A DNA stretch of 62,000 nt, taken from the NCBI RefSeq assembly GCF_030272615.1, contig NC_081409.1, positions 240,651,832-240,713,831 on the forward strand, read 5' to 3'. Origin of the DNA: Cryptomeria japonica (lineage: Eukaryota > Streptophyta > Pinopsida > Cupressales > Cupressaceae). Made by a program: the position numbers and the translations under genes. The notes below the pieces were generated by a model, which saw only the letters and a program-made list of their open reading frames with translations, did no database searches and was not told the DNA's origin. Below are positions 35,475 through 47,200 of the stretch, in pieces. How positions within the stretch are numbered: position 1 is the first letter of the stretch; the number at the start of each line of letters is the position of its first letter.

Positions 35475-36201
35475 GAAGGCATGAACAGAGGATCAACCAA
35501 ACTCTTTCCCAATCTCAACTAATCTGGACTTGTAGTAGACCTTATCAATTTTTTGCTTTTTCATAAAGATCTTGAAGATGATGCTCACTATTTTATATCA
35601 TTGACTATGCTCTGAATTTGACTGCATTCTACATTGTTCACAATAGCCATTGATCGTCATCTTCATGCAACAACGACATTTTATAAAATAGACTATCATT
35701 GTTCATTTTGTATGCTCTCTAAACTTGGGCATTAAGGTTGTCCTATGCATTATCACATGCCTATTTTTTATTGTTCTTAGGGTTGCCTATTGCTCTAAAC
35801 ATGATAAGGCTTTTTCACTATGTTGACTACCACCTTTGATGGACTTCCATCATGAAGACTTATTACTCTTGCCCTCTTTGACTACCATAAGATGAATAAA
35901 ATGTTTGCATAGGTGAATAGATCTATTCATGTGAGTTCTCTCCATAATATTGGTAATTGTCATACTTTGATCGTAAGGATACCACCTTACCTCTTTATGT
36001 CTTGACATGATTCCTTGTTCACATAGTTATATTTTTGTCATAAAACCTTGTTGCCACATACCATTTGGATGATAAAAAAACTTCTACAAGTTCCAATGCC
36101 TTTGTCCTCGAACTATCTTGGACTACATAACTACCAACTTGGCATTGTTCCCACATGCTTGTGGTGAATTTCTTTGTTATCCTTGGACATACTTTCTATG
36201 A
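35475..36201. other. CACTA interior, no recognisable gene
   Basis: AT-rich sequence with short frames. The earlier exons of the downstream gene probably lie here or further left, but I cannot place them. Confidence 0.4.
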
Positions 36202-37558
36202 TTTGTATTATTTGACAAAACCAAGCTCCTTGAAAAACCTGGCACATATCTAAAGTATGTGAGGGACCAATACAGGACTCATTTAGAGAATAACCTAAAG
36301 TACGAGCGTCCCCCCATGATTCCAGAGAGGGAGTGGAAGCACCTGATTTTGGGTGCCAAGGAGAGAATCGAAAGGAAAAAAGGAAATACACCACCAGACA
36401 CCAAAAGAAGGTACGAGATACTATTAATAATGTAATTATGTACTAATTAATTACTCTTTATATATTTCAAACTTTTCATAGACTGAGTGACACGTCAAAG
36501 GCAACCAAGGCAAGACAAGAAAAGCACGGGCAACACAAACTCGGCTCTGGTGGCTATATGAAACTTGCCGCATGAATTGTAAGTATCTGTAAATGAAATA
36601 TCGCATCAAAATATTTATAAATTGCAAATGATTTTTTTTTAATCAAAAAATGCAAGAAAAATTCATGATACCAAGCAAAAATGCAGGGCTCTGAATTCAA
36701 TAGAGTGCCCACAAAACATGACAAGAGAATTACCTACTAGCAAGGCTATACAGCCGTGGTTGATCAGCTATGAGAATTGAGTGGGCAAACACAATATTCT
36801 GGTGCATCCATCAAACAGGTAAATAAGCTAAATGAAAATTGTTCCAAATTGAATACTTTACCAATAATCTAATTGATGTTGAGTTCCAACATAAAGTGAC
36901 TATATTTGTTTTTAAATAAGCAAGCAATGATAACAATGTGCATGACATTGGAATGCAACCTGCTAATCGTGAAACACCACCTGCACATGAAGGTCTGGAT
37001 GTGCATCCCAGTAGTGGAGGTATTCATTTGCTATTCAAATTTATTTATGTAATTATTAATAAAATTAAACATCTTAATTTGTAATTAGAGTAGTAATTAA
37101 TGTAACCTTTTTTGTTAATATTTTAGAGCATGTAGTCAGTGGTGACCAAGTGGAGCATGATTCGGGTACACAACATCAAGAATGCGATGTTCCCCAATCA
37201 GGTAAAGAGGGCCACTGTTATTCCTTTAAACAAATATAATTGCAATTGGTGTTTAGAATTAATGTAGCCTTTAGTATTTCAACTCCAGATGATCTAGAGG
37301 GTGTTCAGCATGTTGAGGTTGAGGCTAGACAAAATGATGTGGCCCCATCAGGTAAAGAGCGCAACAATTATGTTCTCTAAATTAATGAAAGACTTGTAAA
37401 TAATTTTTTTTTGAATTTAACCCATTTCTTTGTTATTGCAGAGGACCCCCCTTCGTTTCAGTGTCCTCCTCCTCAATATAGGACTAGGCATCATCAAGAT
37501 CATGAGTAGAGGGTGGAACAACTGAAGAGGGGGGAAATGATGAAGAAAATGATGTTCT
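36202..37558 (+). pseudogene. Ptta/En/Spm-like CACTA protein gene, decayed, multi-exon
   Basis: Exons with GT-AG borders: A about 36202-36410, B 36482-36578, C about 36687-36818, D about 36921-37019, E 37127-37201, F 37289-37351, G from 37442. Exon A encodes LKYVRDQYRTHLENNLKYE, IPEREWKHLILGAKE; exon B completes a split Arg codon and reads TKARQEKHGQHKLGSGGY. The spacing of Trp, the Lys/Arg block and His...GS.GY resembles the plant Ptta/En/Spm transposase family (Pfam Transposase_24). D, E, F and G join in phase 1 without a break; E and F both end CA-TCA-G before GTAAAGAG. A TGA at 36573-36575 probably replaces Arg CGA. Exon G has a stop at 37507-37509, but one lost base would continue it as an acidic tail into the solo LTR at 37559. 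Exon C is uncertain. The family call is tentative; the exon chain is well supported. Confidence 0.65.
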
Positions 37559-40029
37559 TGTAATGCCCCGCCAGGAAACCCCGAAGGGATAAAGCTAAAA
37601 CATACAAATGGAGTGCAATAATTTTTTTTTTTTTTAAAGATACACCACATAAGATACAACAAGATATCAAGATTCATAATTACATAGCGGAAGACATCAA
37701 CTAACACCTAAAGAGTTTCGCAACGAGATTACTTAAATTTCACAATTCACTTAACTCACACAATTAGTCCAATAAGCTGATTATCTTAACAACGAGATAA
37801 TTCTTAATCAGGATAATTTCTTTCAGAAGATGGAAATATAAATCACAAGCAAAGATTCGTCCATTAAGATCTATTCATAATCTTCATTCAAGCTTTTCAT
37901 TTAAAATTACAAGCCATACATCTAATATTCTAACACACTAGAATTTCATCATAAACATATGAGATCTTTTCAAGCATACTTAATTTCTTTAACAACAACT
38001 GAATATATTCCATTACTCTAAGTTATATTCTTTCATATTCCAATTTAATACATTCTAAAAGATGATTGCATACATGCATCTACAATAAATCTCATCTAAA
38101 CCACTTATGCATTCGATCAAAATGGCATTCAAGAAAGGACTGCATATAAGCATTTAAAGTTAATTCCATTTATCCACTTATCCATTCTAACATAAGCTAA
38201 TCAAACATGAGAAAGTTGAATAAGGGAAACATAAGAGAATAACAACACACAACACCATAATGATCTCGGAGTTCACCCCTAAAGGGCTACATCTCCGGGT
38301 CTGCTCAACTACAAGACCCCTCTGATAAATAATAAAGTTAAGAATACAAGAGGTTACACCATTACCATCCGGCCACCAAGGCGAAATGTAAACAATATAC
38401 AAATGGCCACATCGGTCAATTAATACATAAACGATCCCTGAAAAGAGAAGGATCCAGCTGAACATAATCAAAGCTAAAACAAAGGTCCAGAAGAGCATCC
38501 ACAAGACTGAGCCATCACTACCCAAGGTCTAACATGAAACCGATACTCACAAGGGCATAACAAAAGGATGACCCACAAAGGTACTCTTAACAGGACAAAA
38601 CGACAACACACTAGTGAACGTAGGGACAAGTGTCATCACACAACCTGGTATGGTTACCATGGCAGGTCTTCATAGGTCCTGGCCCCCATACACTGGGTTA
38701 CCCTGGCAACCTAATCTGAGCCTCCGGACCACCCAAGCCTCATGTGGACCCACACATCCTCTCGTGAAGACAAGGATGGTGGTTTGCCATTTCAGGCCTT
38801 CTCACAGCATGTCAGGTCTATGTTAGCACTCGTCCCATGTGTGAGGCAAAATTATCTTACTTAGATATTACATTCTAATCTATTGATAGGTTATCACTTA
38901 TTAGACTCACTTTCGATGGGTTACCCAGCAGCCACTTTGGGCGCGACCCCCAATCGAAAGCCACTTTCCCATACGACACTAGACTATACTCAGACGAACT
39001 CAAAACCAAGGAATAGACATGGTCAGACGAACAGAGTTCAAGAAGGAGGGGACAACCATCTGGTCAAACAAGACTCGAAAGAGGTACACTACTGACGGTA
39101 CCCTAACCAGAGACCTGACCAATTATGGTCAACCACGAATCATCATTCGACTCCCACACACAGGATATGACCCAATACGACACTACCACAACCAACAGTC
39201 AACTCGGAACCGAGGACTGAAATAGGTACCCCAAATCATTCCATACGATAGGGTCCATTCGAATAAATCAAAACTTGCCATTACTTAAGCAAAAGAGAAT
39301 ACAGAAATTAAACTCGCAAAGACGATAATCAGCAGATACAATCTTTCTGAAATGATCTAAACATTAAAAGTCGATCAAGTTTTCTACAAGATCTATATCA
39401 GATTACAGTTATCTACCTCATCCAGGAATAGGTTGTTCTTGGTTTTCTAACTCTCTAAGGTTCAAAGCATCGAACAGACATATGAAGCCATAATGAGTTC
39501 TTAAACCAAATTCATATTAATAAAACTCAGACAACCATTAATCAATTAAATAAGATATTTAATCTCCAATTAAAACATCATTGACATACTGGTTCAAAAC
39601 CAACCTCTACAGTATCATATTTCCAAGCCCAGTTGCTCTATACGGATCACGGAAATATAAATATATAAGGGAATCCAAAATTAACTGTTAATTAAAGAGT
39701 ATATTGATTATTCCACGATAAATAAAATATACACAATTAACGACTAAAAGTGCACAATAACCCAGTTAATTATTAGTTAATATATAATTATTAATCTTTA
39801 TTAATAAAATATATCTTACTAATAATAAATGCATTGCACAAATTTCAAATTAAATATTGATTAGCTTATATACATATATTAATTTCCATTAATAATATAT
39901 ATAATAATCATTAATAAATAATTGAAAACTTATTTAAAAAAACTTTTAATATAACAAATTTATTTATTTATTTATTTTTTATATAAAAAAAATAATTAAA
40001 AAAAAACATGAAAAACTTAAAAAAAAAAA

Positions 40030-40275
40030 AAACTCCAAGGGCAGACCCACGTGGGGGCCACGTGGGCTTCTCCCACGCGGGCCTCCCTTTCCCCGCAGGA
40101 AGGGCTGGGGAGACCATGACGTGGTCTCCACCCAGCCTAGGCTGCGTGGAGAGCATGGCATGGCCTCCCGCAGGCCTCTCCCCAAGGTTTAGGGAAGCCT
40201 TGGCTCTCCCCAAACATGGGTCGAGGGCCTTGGCCTTGTCGTCCCTTCCAAAACCGCCAAAACAAATTCCCACGC
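40030..40275. other. GC-rich island with dyads inside the solo LTR
   Basis: In strongly AT-rich surroundings this stretch is GC-rich and full of short dyads: CCACGTGGGGGCCACGTGGG near 40050, GGAGACCATGACGTGGTCTC at 40109-40128, and AGCCTAGGCT near 40134. Open frames on both strands (such as 40008-40511) are by-products of the composition. It might be an LTR promoter or a structured RNA segment; nothing proves either. Confidence 0.6.
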
Positions 40276-40294
40276 AGGTTAAATTCCGATTAAT

Positions 40295-40296
<2 letters not shown>

Positions 40297-40342
<46 letters not shown>
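40297..40342. repeat. (TA)n microsatellite
   Basis: An uninterrupted TA run of about 23 units within the solo LTR. Confidence 0.95.
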
Positions 40343-40345
<3 letters not shown>

Positions 40346-41797
40346 TTTGCTGTTAAAAATTTCATACACAGCAAGGAAAAAACACAGTCTCACAGAGACT
40401 GGAATAAATAAATTTTTTTTTGGTTTTTATTCTTTCATAAGCAATTGCAAAATACCCAGATCAGGAAAGGGGAAAAATTTCTCCAAAACCAACAGCATAT
40501 TGGCCAAATAAGATTGATCTTCACAAATTTAGCATCTAATCTGCCAAACCCCCAACTAAATTTTAATTTTATTTATTTTAAATCATTCTTAGCAAACCAG
40601 AAATTGATTTGAAAACAAAGAATGAAATCAAGGAGGGATAATGCAAGATCTTATTTCCATTCTACTCTATTAATCAATCAAACCGATTTTTTTTTTATAA
40701 CAAATTCATTTCTTTCAACTAGAACAGTAAATTCTTTTGGCAACAAGAACACAATTTAGAATCCTACCTTCATACGCGATCCTGGTAGAGATTTACTGAA
40801 GAGCCCAACCTGGCAGCTCAAGAATTCCTCCTCTTTCCAGAATCCCCAAATTTCATCCCCAAAAATCCTTTTTCCAACCAAATGTTTTCCAAAAATCTCC
40901 CTCCCCCAAATTTCCCAAAATTTTAGGTTATAAGGAAGAGTTGACCAAAATTCCATTTTTGGAATAAAAATTTTTATTTAAAAATAATTCTCAAAAACAA
41001 TTCTTTTCTAACTATTACAATAAATTAAATTGCTTTCCAATTCAGAATCGATTTTCTCATTTAATTCAATTTAACCTTTCTAATCTCAAAAGCCAACGGA
41101 ATACAATTAAATCTATTGCAATTAAATACAAAACTTTCTTTTTTGACAGCATATACAAAATGCATTTAATATTCAAAATCAGCTATTTAATTGAACTTAC
41201 TCCAAATTTAAAACGAGCAATCCAATATCAACGAAAATCGCATAACGAAATCCTGATTAATCTAGTCCATTAATCTCTAATGCACAAATACATATTTAAT
41301 CAAAATAATTACTAAGGACTAATTAATCAATTTAACCATACACACCAAGCACACAAATCGAGAAAGTCAACCAACCAGACGACTCGCAAACCCAACCAAA
41401 AAGGGATTACCGACGGTGAATGACGATGCTCGCTTGAGCACGACTAAGGTCAACTAGGGTCTTACGACCACCTAATCCAACTCTAAGGATTAAAGAGGTA
41501 CACTCAAACCTGCAAATTCAGGTGACGACGAACCTCACACTCATGCGGCGTTGTACCTGAAATCTCCTGCAACCAGGAGTCATACATGCATACATATATA
41601 AAATTTAATGAAAGCGTTAGCCCGATATTAATACCATGAAATAGGAACACTAAACAACTTGCATACAACTAGTGTGGGAACCCACATCAACAACTATGTG
41701 TTAAATCAAACATCTGACTATAATCATAATATTAAGATAAACTGAACAAGATTAAACCGAGATTAGAAATTGATTAGGGCAGGGGTACTACAGTTCT

Positions 41798-42260
41798 ACT
41801 TAGTCTTTTCATAGCTTCAAAGAAAAAATTAAAAAAGAAATAATTGTAATCTACCTTATTTGATAATGATTGATTTTTATGTGTTAATGAATATAATTTT
41901 GTGCTAATGATTGATTATGAATGATATGTGTTAATTAATATTGATGAATGTTGCGTGTTAATTAATGTTAATCAATGTTATTTGTTAATGAACGTTATGT
42001 GATATTAATGAATGAATGTTATATTTTATTAATGGTAGAAAGAAAGAATGAATGAATGTTAGATGTTAACATGGAATTTAGAGTGGTGTTAGGGGAGGGG
42101 GGGAGGGGCCAAATGAGCTTCCACCTTCACATGGTTGGCCCTGTTAAGTAGAGAATATTAAACTATTCTCGAAACCAAGCGAAGCTCAATAAGATAACAC
42201 ACTTTTCAATATTTAATTATGTTGCACAGTTAATCTTATTGAATAATGTATATTGAATCT
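41798..42260 (+). pseudogene. CACTA gene tail after the solo LTR, then non-coding DNA
   Basis: Joined across the solo LTR and one GTTCT, the frame from 37509 reads GGTTEEGGNDEENDVLL and then, from 41798, SLFIASKKKLKKK with TAA at 41841-41843. An acidic run followed by a short basic tail looks like a true protein end, possibly a nuclear localisation signal, though an exon border here is also possible. 41844-42255 is AT-rich with AATGAATGTT-type repeats and no gene. 42256-42260 (AATCT) is the left target duplication of the next element. Confidence 0.5.
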
Positions 42261-43459
42261 TGTAAAGCGGAAAAATCGCGATCGAACCCTAGTTGCTCTC
42301 CCTTCTTCCAACTCCAAGGAGAGAGAAGGGAGGTTCGCTAGGATTCGATGGTTTTCACTTAGGGGGGAGACTTTACATTCAAAAGAGGGGTTGAAACCCA
42401 CAAGATCCAATCCCACGCAATGCAAGATTGGATGCTAAATGAGTTTCAAGGGTTAAGACAGCAAGGCTACCCTCTTTTGTAAAGAATGTGCATAGGAGAA
42501 TTAAGCTAGGAATGCATAGAAAGTGACAAAGATTCGCTTATAAACTGAGATAGGAATACAGTATGAAGCTGCGGACCTGGAATTAGCAGTAAAATGTCGA
42601 TACGGCGCTGTCCTGCAAATTTGAGCAAAAGTTGTCGGGACGATGGCGCCCGGTGCCACGGTCCTCCGAAAAATCCGCGAAACGAAGGGGGATCTATTCG
42701 TCTCTGCACAAGGATTCCAGATCTTCAATTTCAGCCGCGTACCTGCAACCTACACACAGAAAAGCGAAGACGATTGGGGGGTTAGGGATTAGGGGTTTGC
42801 CTTTAGGTCAAACTCCGGTTTTGGAATTAACCAAGAAATGAGCAAGAGCTGTAAATGTAAATGATTGTAAAACAAGTACTAATACCTTGTTCTAAGGATG
42901 TTTGTATCCTTATGTGCGAAGGTTTAGATGTTGTATGTTGTATGTTGTAGTAGTATGTGATCTCCTCTTCAATGGTTGAATCCTTGTCTTGAATGCAACA
43001 CTTAGCCTTGAATGGAGACTTGAAATGATCAATTGCTTAAAGGAATGCTTGAATGCTTGAATGCTTGAGTATAGTTTCCACGCTTTGTACACATATCCTC
43101 TTCATGCCAAATGAGAGAGAAAAATATAGTTTATATACTTGTCAATTAGGGCTGATAGACTGATTTTCCCGACCTTAGGCCGACCAGGAAAGTTAATTTC
43201 CAAATTGCAAACAAAAAGACCCGAGACCCCTTAGGAGACCGGGCCCAAAATAGGACCCAGGGACCAGGGCGCTGAGTGCTCTGGTCCCACCTCCCGGGAC
43301 ATTAGGGTGCAAGGAGGTTCAGGCCAGGGTACTTGAAAAATGCAGTTTTTGGTGTCGTGAGCAAGTTTCGGGGTCTCCATTCAGGTTGCGTGTTGCGTCG
43401 CCATCGTGAAGACCGAAATGCAGTTGAAATTGCAAGTGTCACAATTTTAGGACGCTACA
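42261..43459 (-). repeat. 3' LTR of the gag-only element
   Basis: On the plus strand it runs from TGTAAAGCGG to GGACGCTACA, 1199 bp. It contains dyads at 42638-42664 and 43262-43288. It lacks a 22-bp stretch present in the partner near 49826. Confidence 0.9.
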
Positions 43460-43509
43460 TTTAGCCCCCACTTTAGCGGGAGTATGTATGCTCATACTTC
43501 CGGTAAAGT
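43460..43509 (-). promoter_or_regulatory. Polypurine tract and stem-loop
   Basis: On the minus strand CTAAAGTGGGGGCTAAA directly precedes the 3' LTR and would prime plus-strand synthesis. 43470-43509 pairs ACTTTA with TAAAGT and GGAGTATG with CATACTTCC around a short loop. The same arrangement with different stem bases occurs at 28210-28252. Confidence 0.75.
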
Positions 43510-44200
43510 ACAAGGAAACAACATTGAAAAACTATCACCACGTCAAGGAGGCAAGACACACCAAGCCCCCAGTGGACTAAGGATCTTACAACTTCGATTG
43601 ACAAAGTAAAAGGGAAGATCACGAGGGAGAACCATGACTGTCAGTAGTAAGGTTCCCTCACTATGAGTCATGCAAGAAAGATATCAAGAATTTTCAAGGC
43701 AAAGCTAAATTTGCCAAGAAATTCTCAAGTATCTTGAAAAGATATGAACGGGATGTATGCCCCCCTACGTTAAAGCGATCGCACACGCCTCATCGAGGGT
43801 GATTGTTTTAACGTAGTGATACACATAAGAATGAGAAAGGAAAGGAGCACGTTATCGCAAGGATTTAGCCCCCGAGTGTGAGATAAGCCCAAGGATAATA
43901 GACACAAAACACAAAGCACGAGGTGACTTCGCTTTCCTTGGGGTCAGTATGCTGTATGATAAGTCATGTATATATCATATGTATGTATGCATAATTGTTC
44001 TTCATTCCCCAATCAAGGAAGGTCACCTAGAAGAAGGGAACACATGTGTCTTTTGAGTCAACATGAGAGAGATTGAGAGATCTCAATGCTTTGCATCGTC
44101 CTCAAGTAGACAACACTAAGGACAACAAATAGAAGAATGAGAATAACATATAGAAGAAGTAATACAAGAGAGGAGGAGAGAATCTGCTATGCTAATGTAA
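43510..44200. other. 3' untranslated part of the gag-only element
   Basis: No pol sequence is present between the gag stop and the PPT. 43765-43816 forms an inverted repeat (CTACGTTAAA / TTTTAACGTAG) after an ATGCCCCCC run. The remainder has short frames only. Confidence 0.7.
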
Positions 44201-47200
44201 CTAGTCTAGCACGTCATCTACCCCCCGATCTTGCTGATCAATGTTTCGGGAAGGCAGGGAACACGCTAGAGGAGGAACATTCAACACAACAGATGGAGCT
44301 ATCACAAGATCCAAACAAGGGCTATGTTCATGTTCCGAGCCACATTGTTCTTGTCTAGGAGCTAGGATAAGTACTTTAGAAAATTCATTAGATAAATGGT
44401 TATCAATATCAACAAGTTCATATTCACTATCAGAAGCAAGAGGAGTAACATTTTCATCATGAATAACATTTTCATCTATATCATCATCAAGATTTATAAA
44501 AATAGGATCTTTAACTCGCACAGGATCAAGACCATCATGCATCTTATGTTTAGGAGATTTAGGCTCAATGTCCGGCTGAGGAGAAAATGGAATAATGCTT
44601 GTTGAAGGTGTTTTTGGAGATGGCAAAGTTTGAGAGGCAGCTGCTTGAGCTCTAAGACGACGCTTTCGTCGGCGTTCACGTGCAGAACGATTTCGTCTAG
44701 TCTTAGTAGGAAGTGAAGAAGATTGAGGAGGAGGAATGTTCTCATCCCTATCACTTGGGTGTTTAGGTTGTGGTCTCTTAGGCTGGATAATAGGAGAAGA
44801 AGAAGGTCTCTTCTCTCTATAAAAGGAAGGGGGAGGAACTACTTCATATAAAGGAGGAATTTTTGGTTTAAGAAGGAGACCAAGTCCATCATGACGAGGA
44901 GGTATAGGTCTACTTGTAGGAAGTTTATTAGATATAGACATAGTCACATCCATAGGGATGGGTTGGGAATCTTCTTGAGGAAAGACATTAGTTTTATCTT
45001 TCAAAGGAAGAACTTCCTTCTCAAGAATGATAGGAATGTCAAGTTTAGGTGTTCTAGGTTCACTTAAAGATAGGATCATATCTATTTTCCACTTTTGATA
45101 AGATTTGAAGAGATGATCACTTCGCGGAGGAAGAGATTGGAATTGTTTAGGCCAAAAGTAATCAAGAGGAACACTAGAGGTTCTTTCAGCTGGTTTAAAG
45201 AGTCTATGATTGACAGTAACAACTTCACCATTATGGGGAAATTTCAAACACTTATGAATAGGAGAAGCAATAGCTTTCATGGAAGATAGCCAAGGATAGC
45301 CAAGCTTCACACGAAATTGTTTGGAAGATGGAATAATAGCAAAGTTCACATCAAGGGATTCGTTATAGACCTCAATAGGCAATGTAATAGAACCAATTGC
45401 AAGAGAAGAAAATGCATCAAATAGTTTCACAATCACATCTGTTTTGTCATAAATCACTTGATTCAATTGCAAAGTAAAAAGAAATTCTTCAGTAATAACA
45501 TTAACCATGCACGAAGGATCAATAAGCACTCCACGGCAAGGTGTATTCTTGACTTTTGCAACTATGTATAAAGGACCATCAGGTGCCCTAATGGTTTCAT
45601 TGGAATAAAATGTGATGGAAGGTTCTTTAGGGTTTTCTTGCTGCTCTACAAAGTTAATCACATTTGGAGTCATAGACACAAGACCATCAGATGAAAGAGA
45701 GGAATCATTAGTCTCAATCGCATTAGAGGTATGAGAAGGTAATGGATCAGTGAAAATCTTAAGATTTTGATTAGGAGGAGCTACAGATGTATTGCCTTTA
45801 TCATTCACTCCAGAAACAGAGATAGTATTATTATCAATCAAATCTTGAATTTTACCCTTTAAAGAAAAACATTTTTCAGTATCATGCCCAAGCTGACGAT
45901 GAAATTGACAAAAGGCTTTGTTATCAAAATAAGGTGAAGTAATCTTTGCAGGATCAATTTGTCTTATAGGAGGAAGAGTAAGCACATTTTGTTCCAATAA
46001 TTTTTTCATAATACTATGCAATGATTCATTCAAAGGAGTATACTTTCTTTCTTTCTTGAAAAATTTAGAAATAGGAGGCACACCTGATGCTGCATTCACA
46101 TTGTTGTTGATGATGTTTTCATTGAATTTGATGGAGTCTCTGTTCGGTTTAAACTTCCCAAATGGTTGTTGACTGCTATCACCCTTATCACTCAGAGCCA
46201 TAGGATGTGATTGTTCCATTTGACTCACAGTCAGTTGATAATTGTGAAGAGTTGCACACAACTGTTGGAAAGAAGTAAACTCAGAAAACAGAAGTTTGTC
46301 TCGAATATCTTTTTGTAAATTAGAAATAAAGATTCTTTGAATATCATTGTCAGGCACTGGAAAAGAAATTTGAGCATACAAATGCTTATATCTACCAATG
46401 AAATCAGTCACTTTTTCTTTAACACCTTGTTTACAATGCATTAAATCAATCAAAGTAACTTTAGGACTTATATTGTTTTGAAATTGTTGAATGAAAGCAT
46501 TTGCAAGTTGTTCAAAAGAAGTAATAGAATAAGAAGGCAACGAGCAATACCATTGTAGGGCTTTGTCTCTTAATGTTCTAGTGAACAGTTTTGCAAGCAA
46601 CCTTTGGTCATAAGCAAAATCAGTACATATTGTTTGAAAAGTCTTAACATGTGTTAGAGGATCACCCTTACCATTATAAAGCTCCAAATGCGGAATTTCA
46701 ACATGTTTAGGAGGAATAGCTCGAACAATGTCAAGAGAAAGTGGGCTCGCAACATCAAATGTGGGCACACTAAACTTAGATTGGTTCATAGAGGCAATTT
46801 GTTGCTGTAAAGAAGAGACAGTTTGTGCAAGATTGTTAATGGTCACTTCAGTCAAAGAATTCATATTAGATGTGTTAGATTGAGATGGAGGTGTTATGTT
46901 ATTGAAAGAAGGCAAAGAGTAAGGTGGTGGGACTCTATGATAGTCAATTATAGGGGATGATTGGACAAGAGGAACACTACAAGGAGGAATGGAATGGTTA
47001 AATGAATTGCCCCCTTGCGTCATGTTCATTTGCGGAGATGTAATAGGAACACTCATTGAAGGAATGAATGAAGAAGTCAGATTAATTGAAGAGGAAGGAT
47101 TGCCCCCATGACTAGTGATCACAGGGGGAATGTCTTGTGTAGAAGTAGCCATTATGTTTGATGTAAAGGTAGGTATGCTAGCAATAGAAGTCATCAAAGG

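Larger units (their letters stand above)
37559..41792. mobile_element. Solo LTR, 4.2 kb, inserted in the CACTA gene
   Basis: Starts TGTAATGCCCCGCC, ends GGGGTACTACA, and is flanked by a perfect 5-bp duplication GTTCT (37554-37558 and 41793-41797). I see no second copy of either end inside, no PBS or PPT pair and no coding frame, so this is best read as one very long LTR left after recombination. The transcription strand is unknown. Contents: a GC-rich island at 40030-40275, a TA microsatellite at 40297-40342, and otherwise AT-rich sequence. Long LTRs of this size occur in some plant gypsy lineages (Tat/Ogre), but the lineage cannot be told here. Confidence 0.8.

Noticed and set aside
40008-40511. 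Long frames on both strands in the solo LTR GC island
   Set aside because: Caused by GC-rich composition and running into a TA microsatellite; no recognisable protein.
37559-41792. A complete LTR element with two LTRs instead of a solo LTR
   Set aside because: Neither end sequence recurs inside, and no PBS, PPT or coding remnant could be found by eye.
42501-42841. Small frames recurring in both LTRs of the gag-only element (75, 63 and 60-70 codons)
   Set aside because: They are repeated only because the LTRs are near-identical; no domain and overlapping on both strands.
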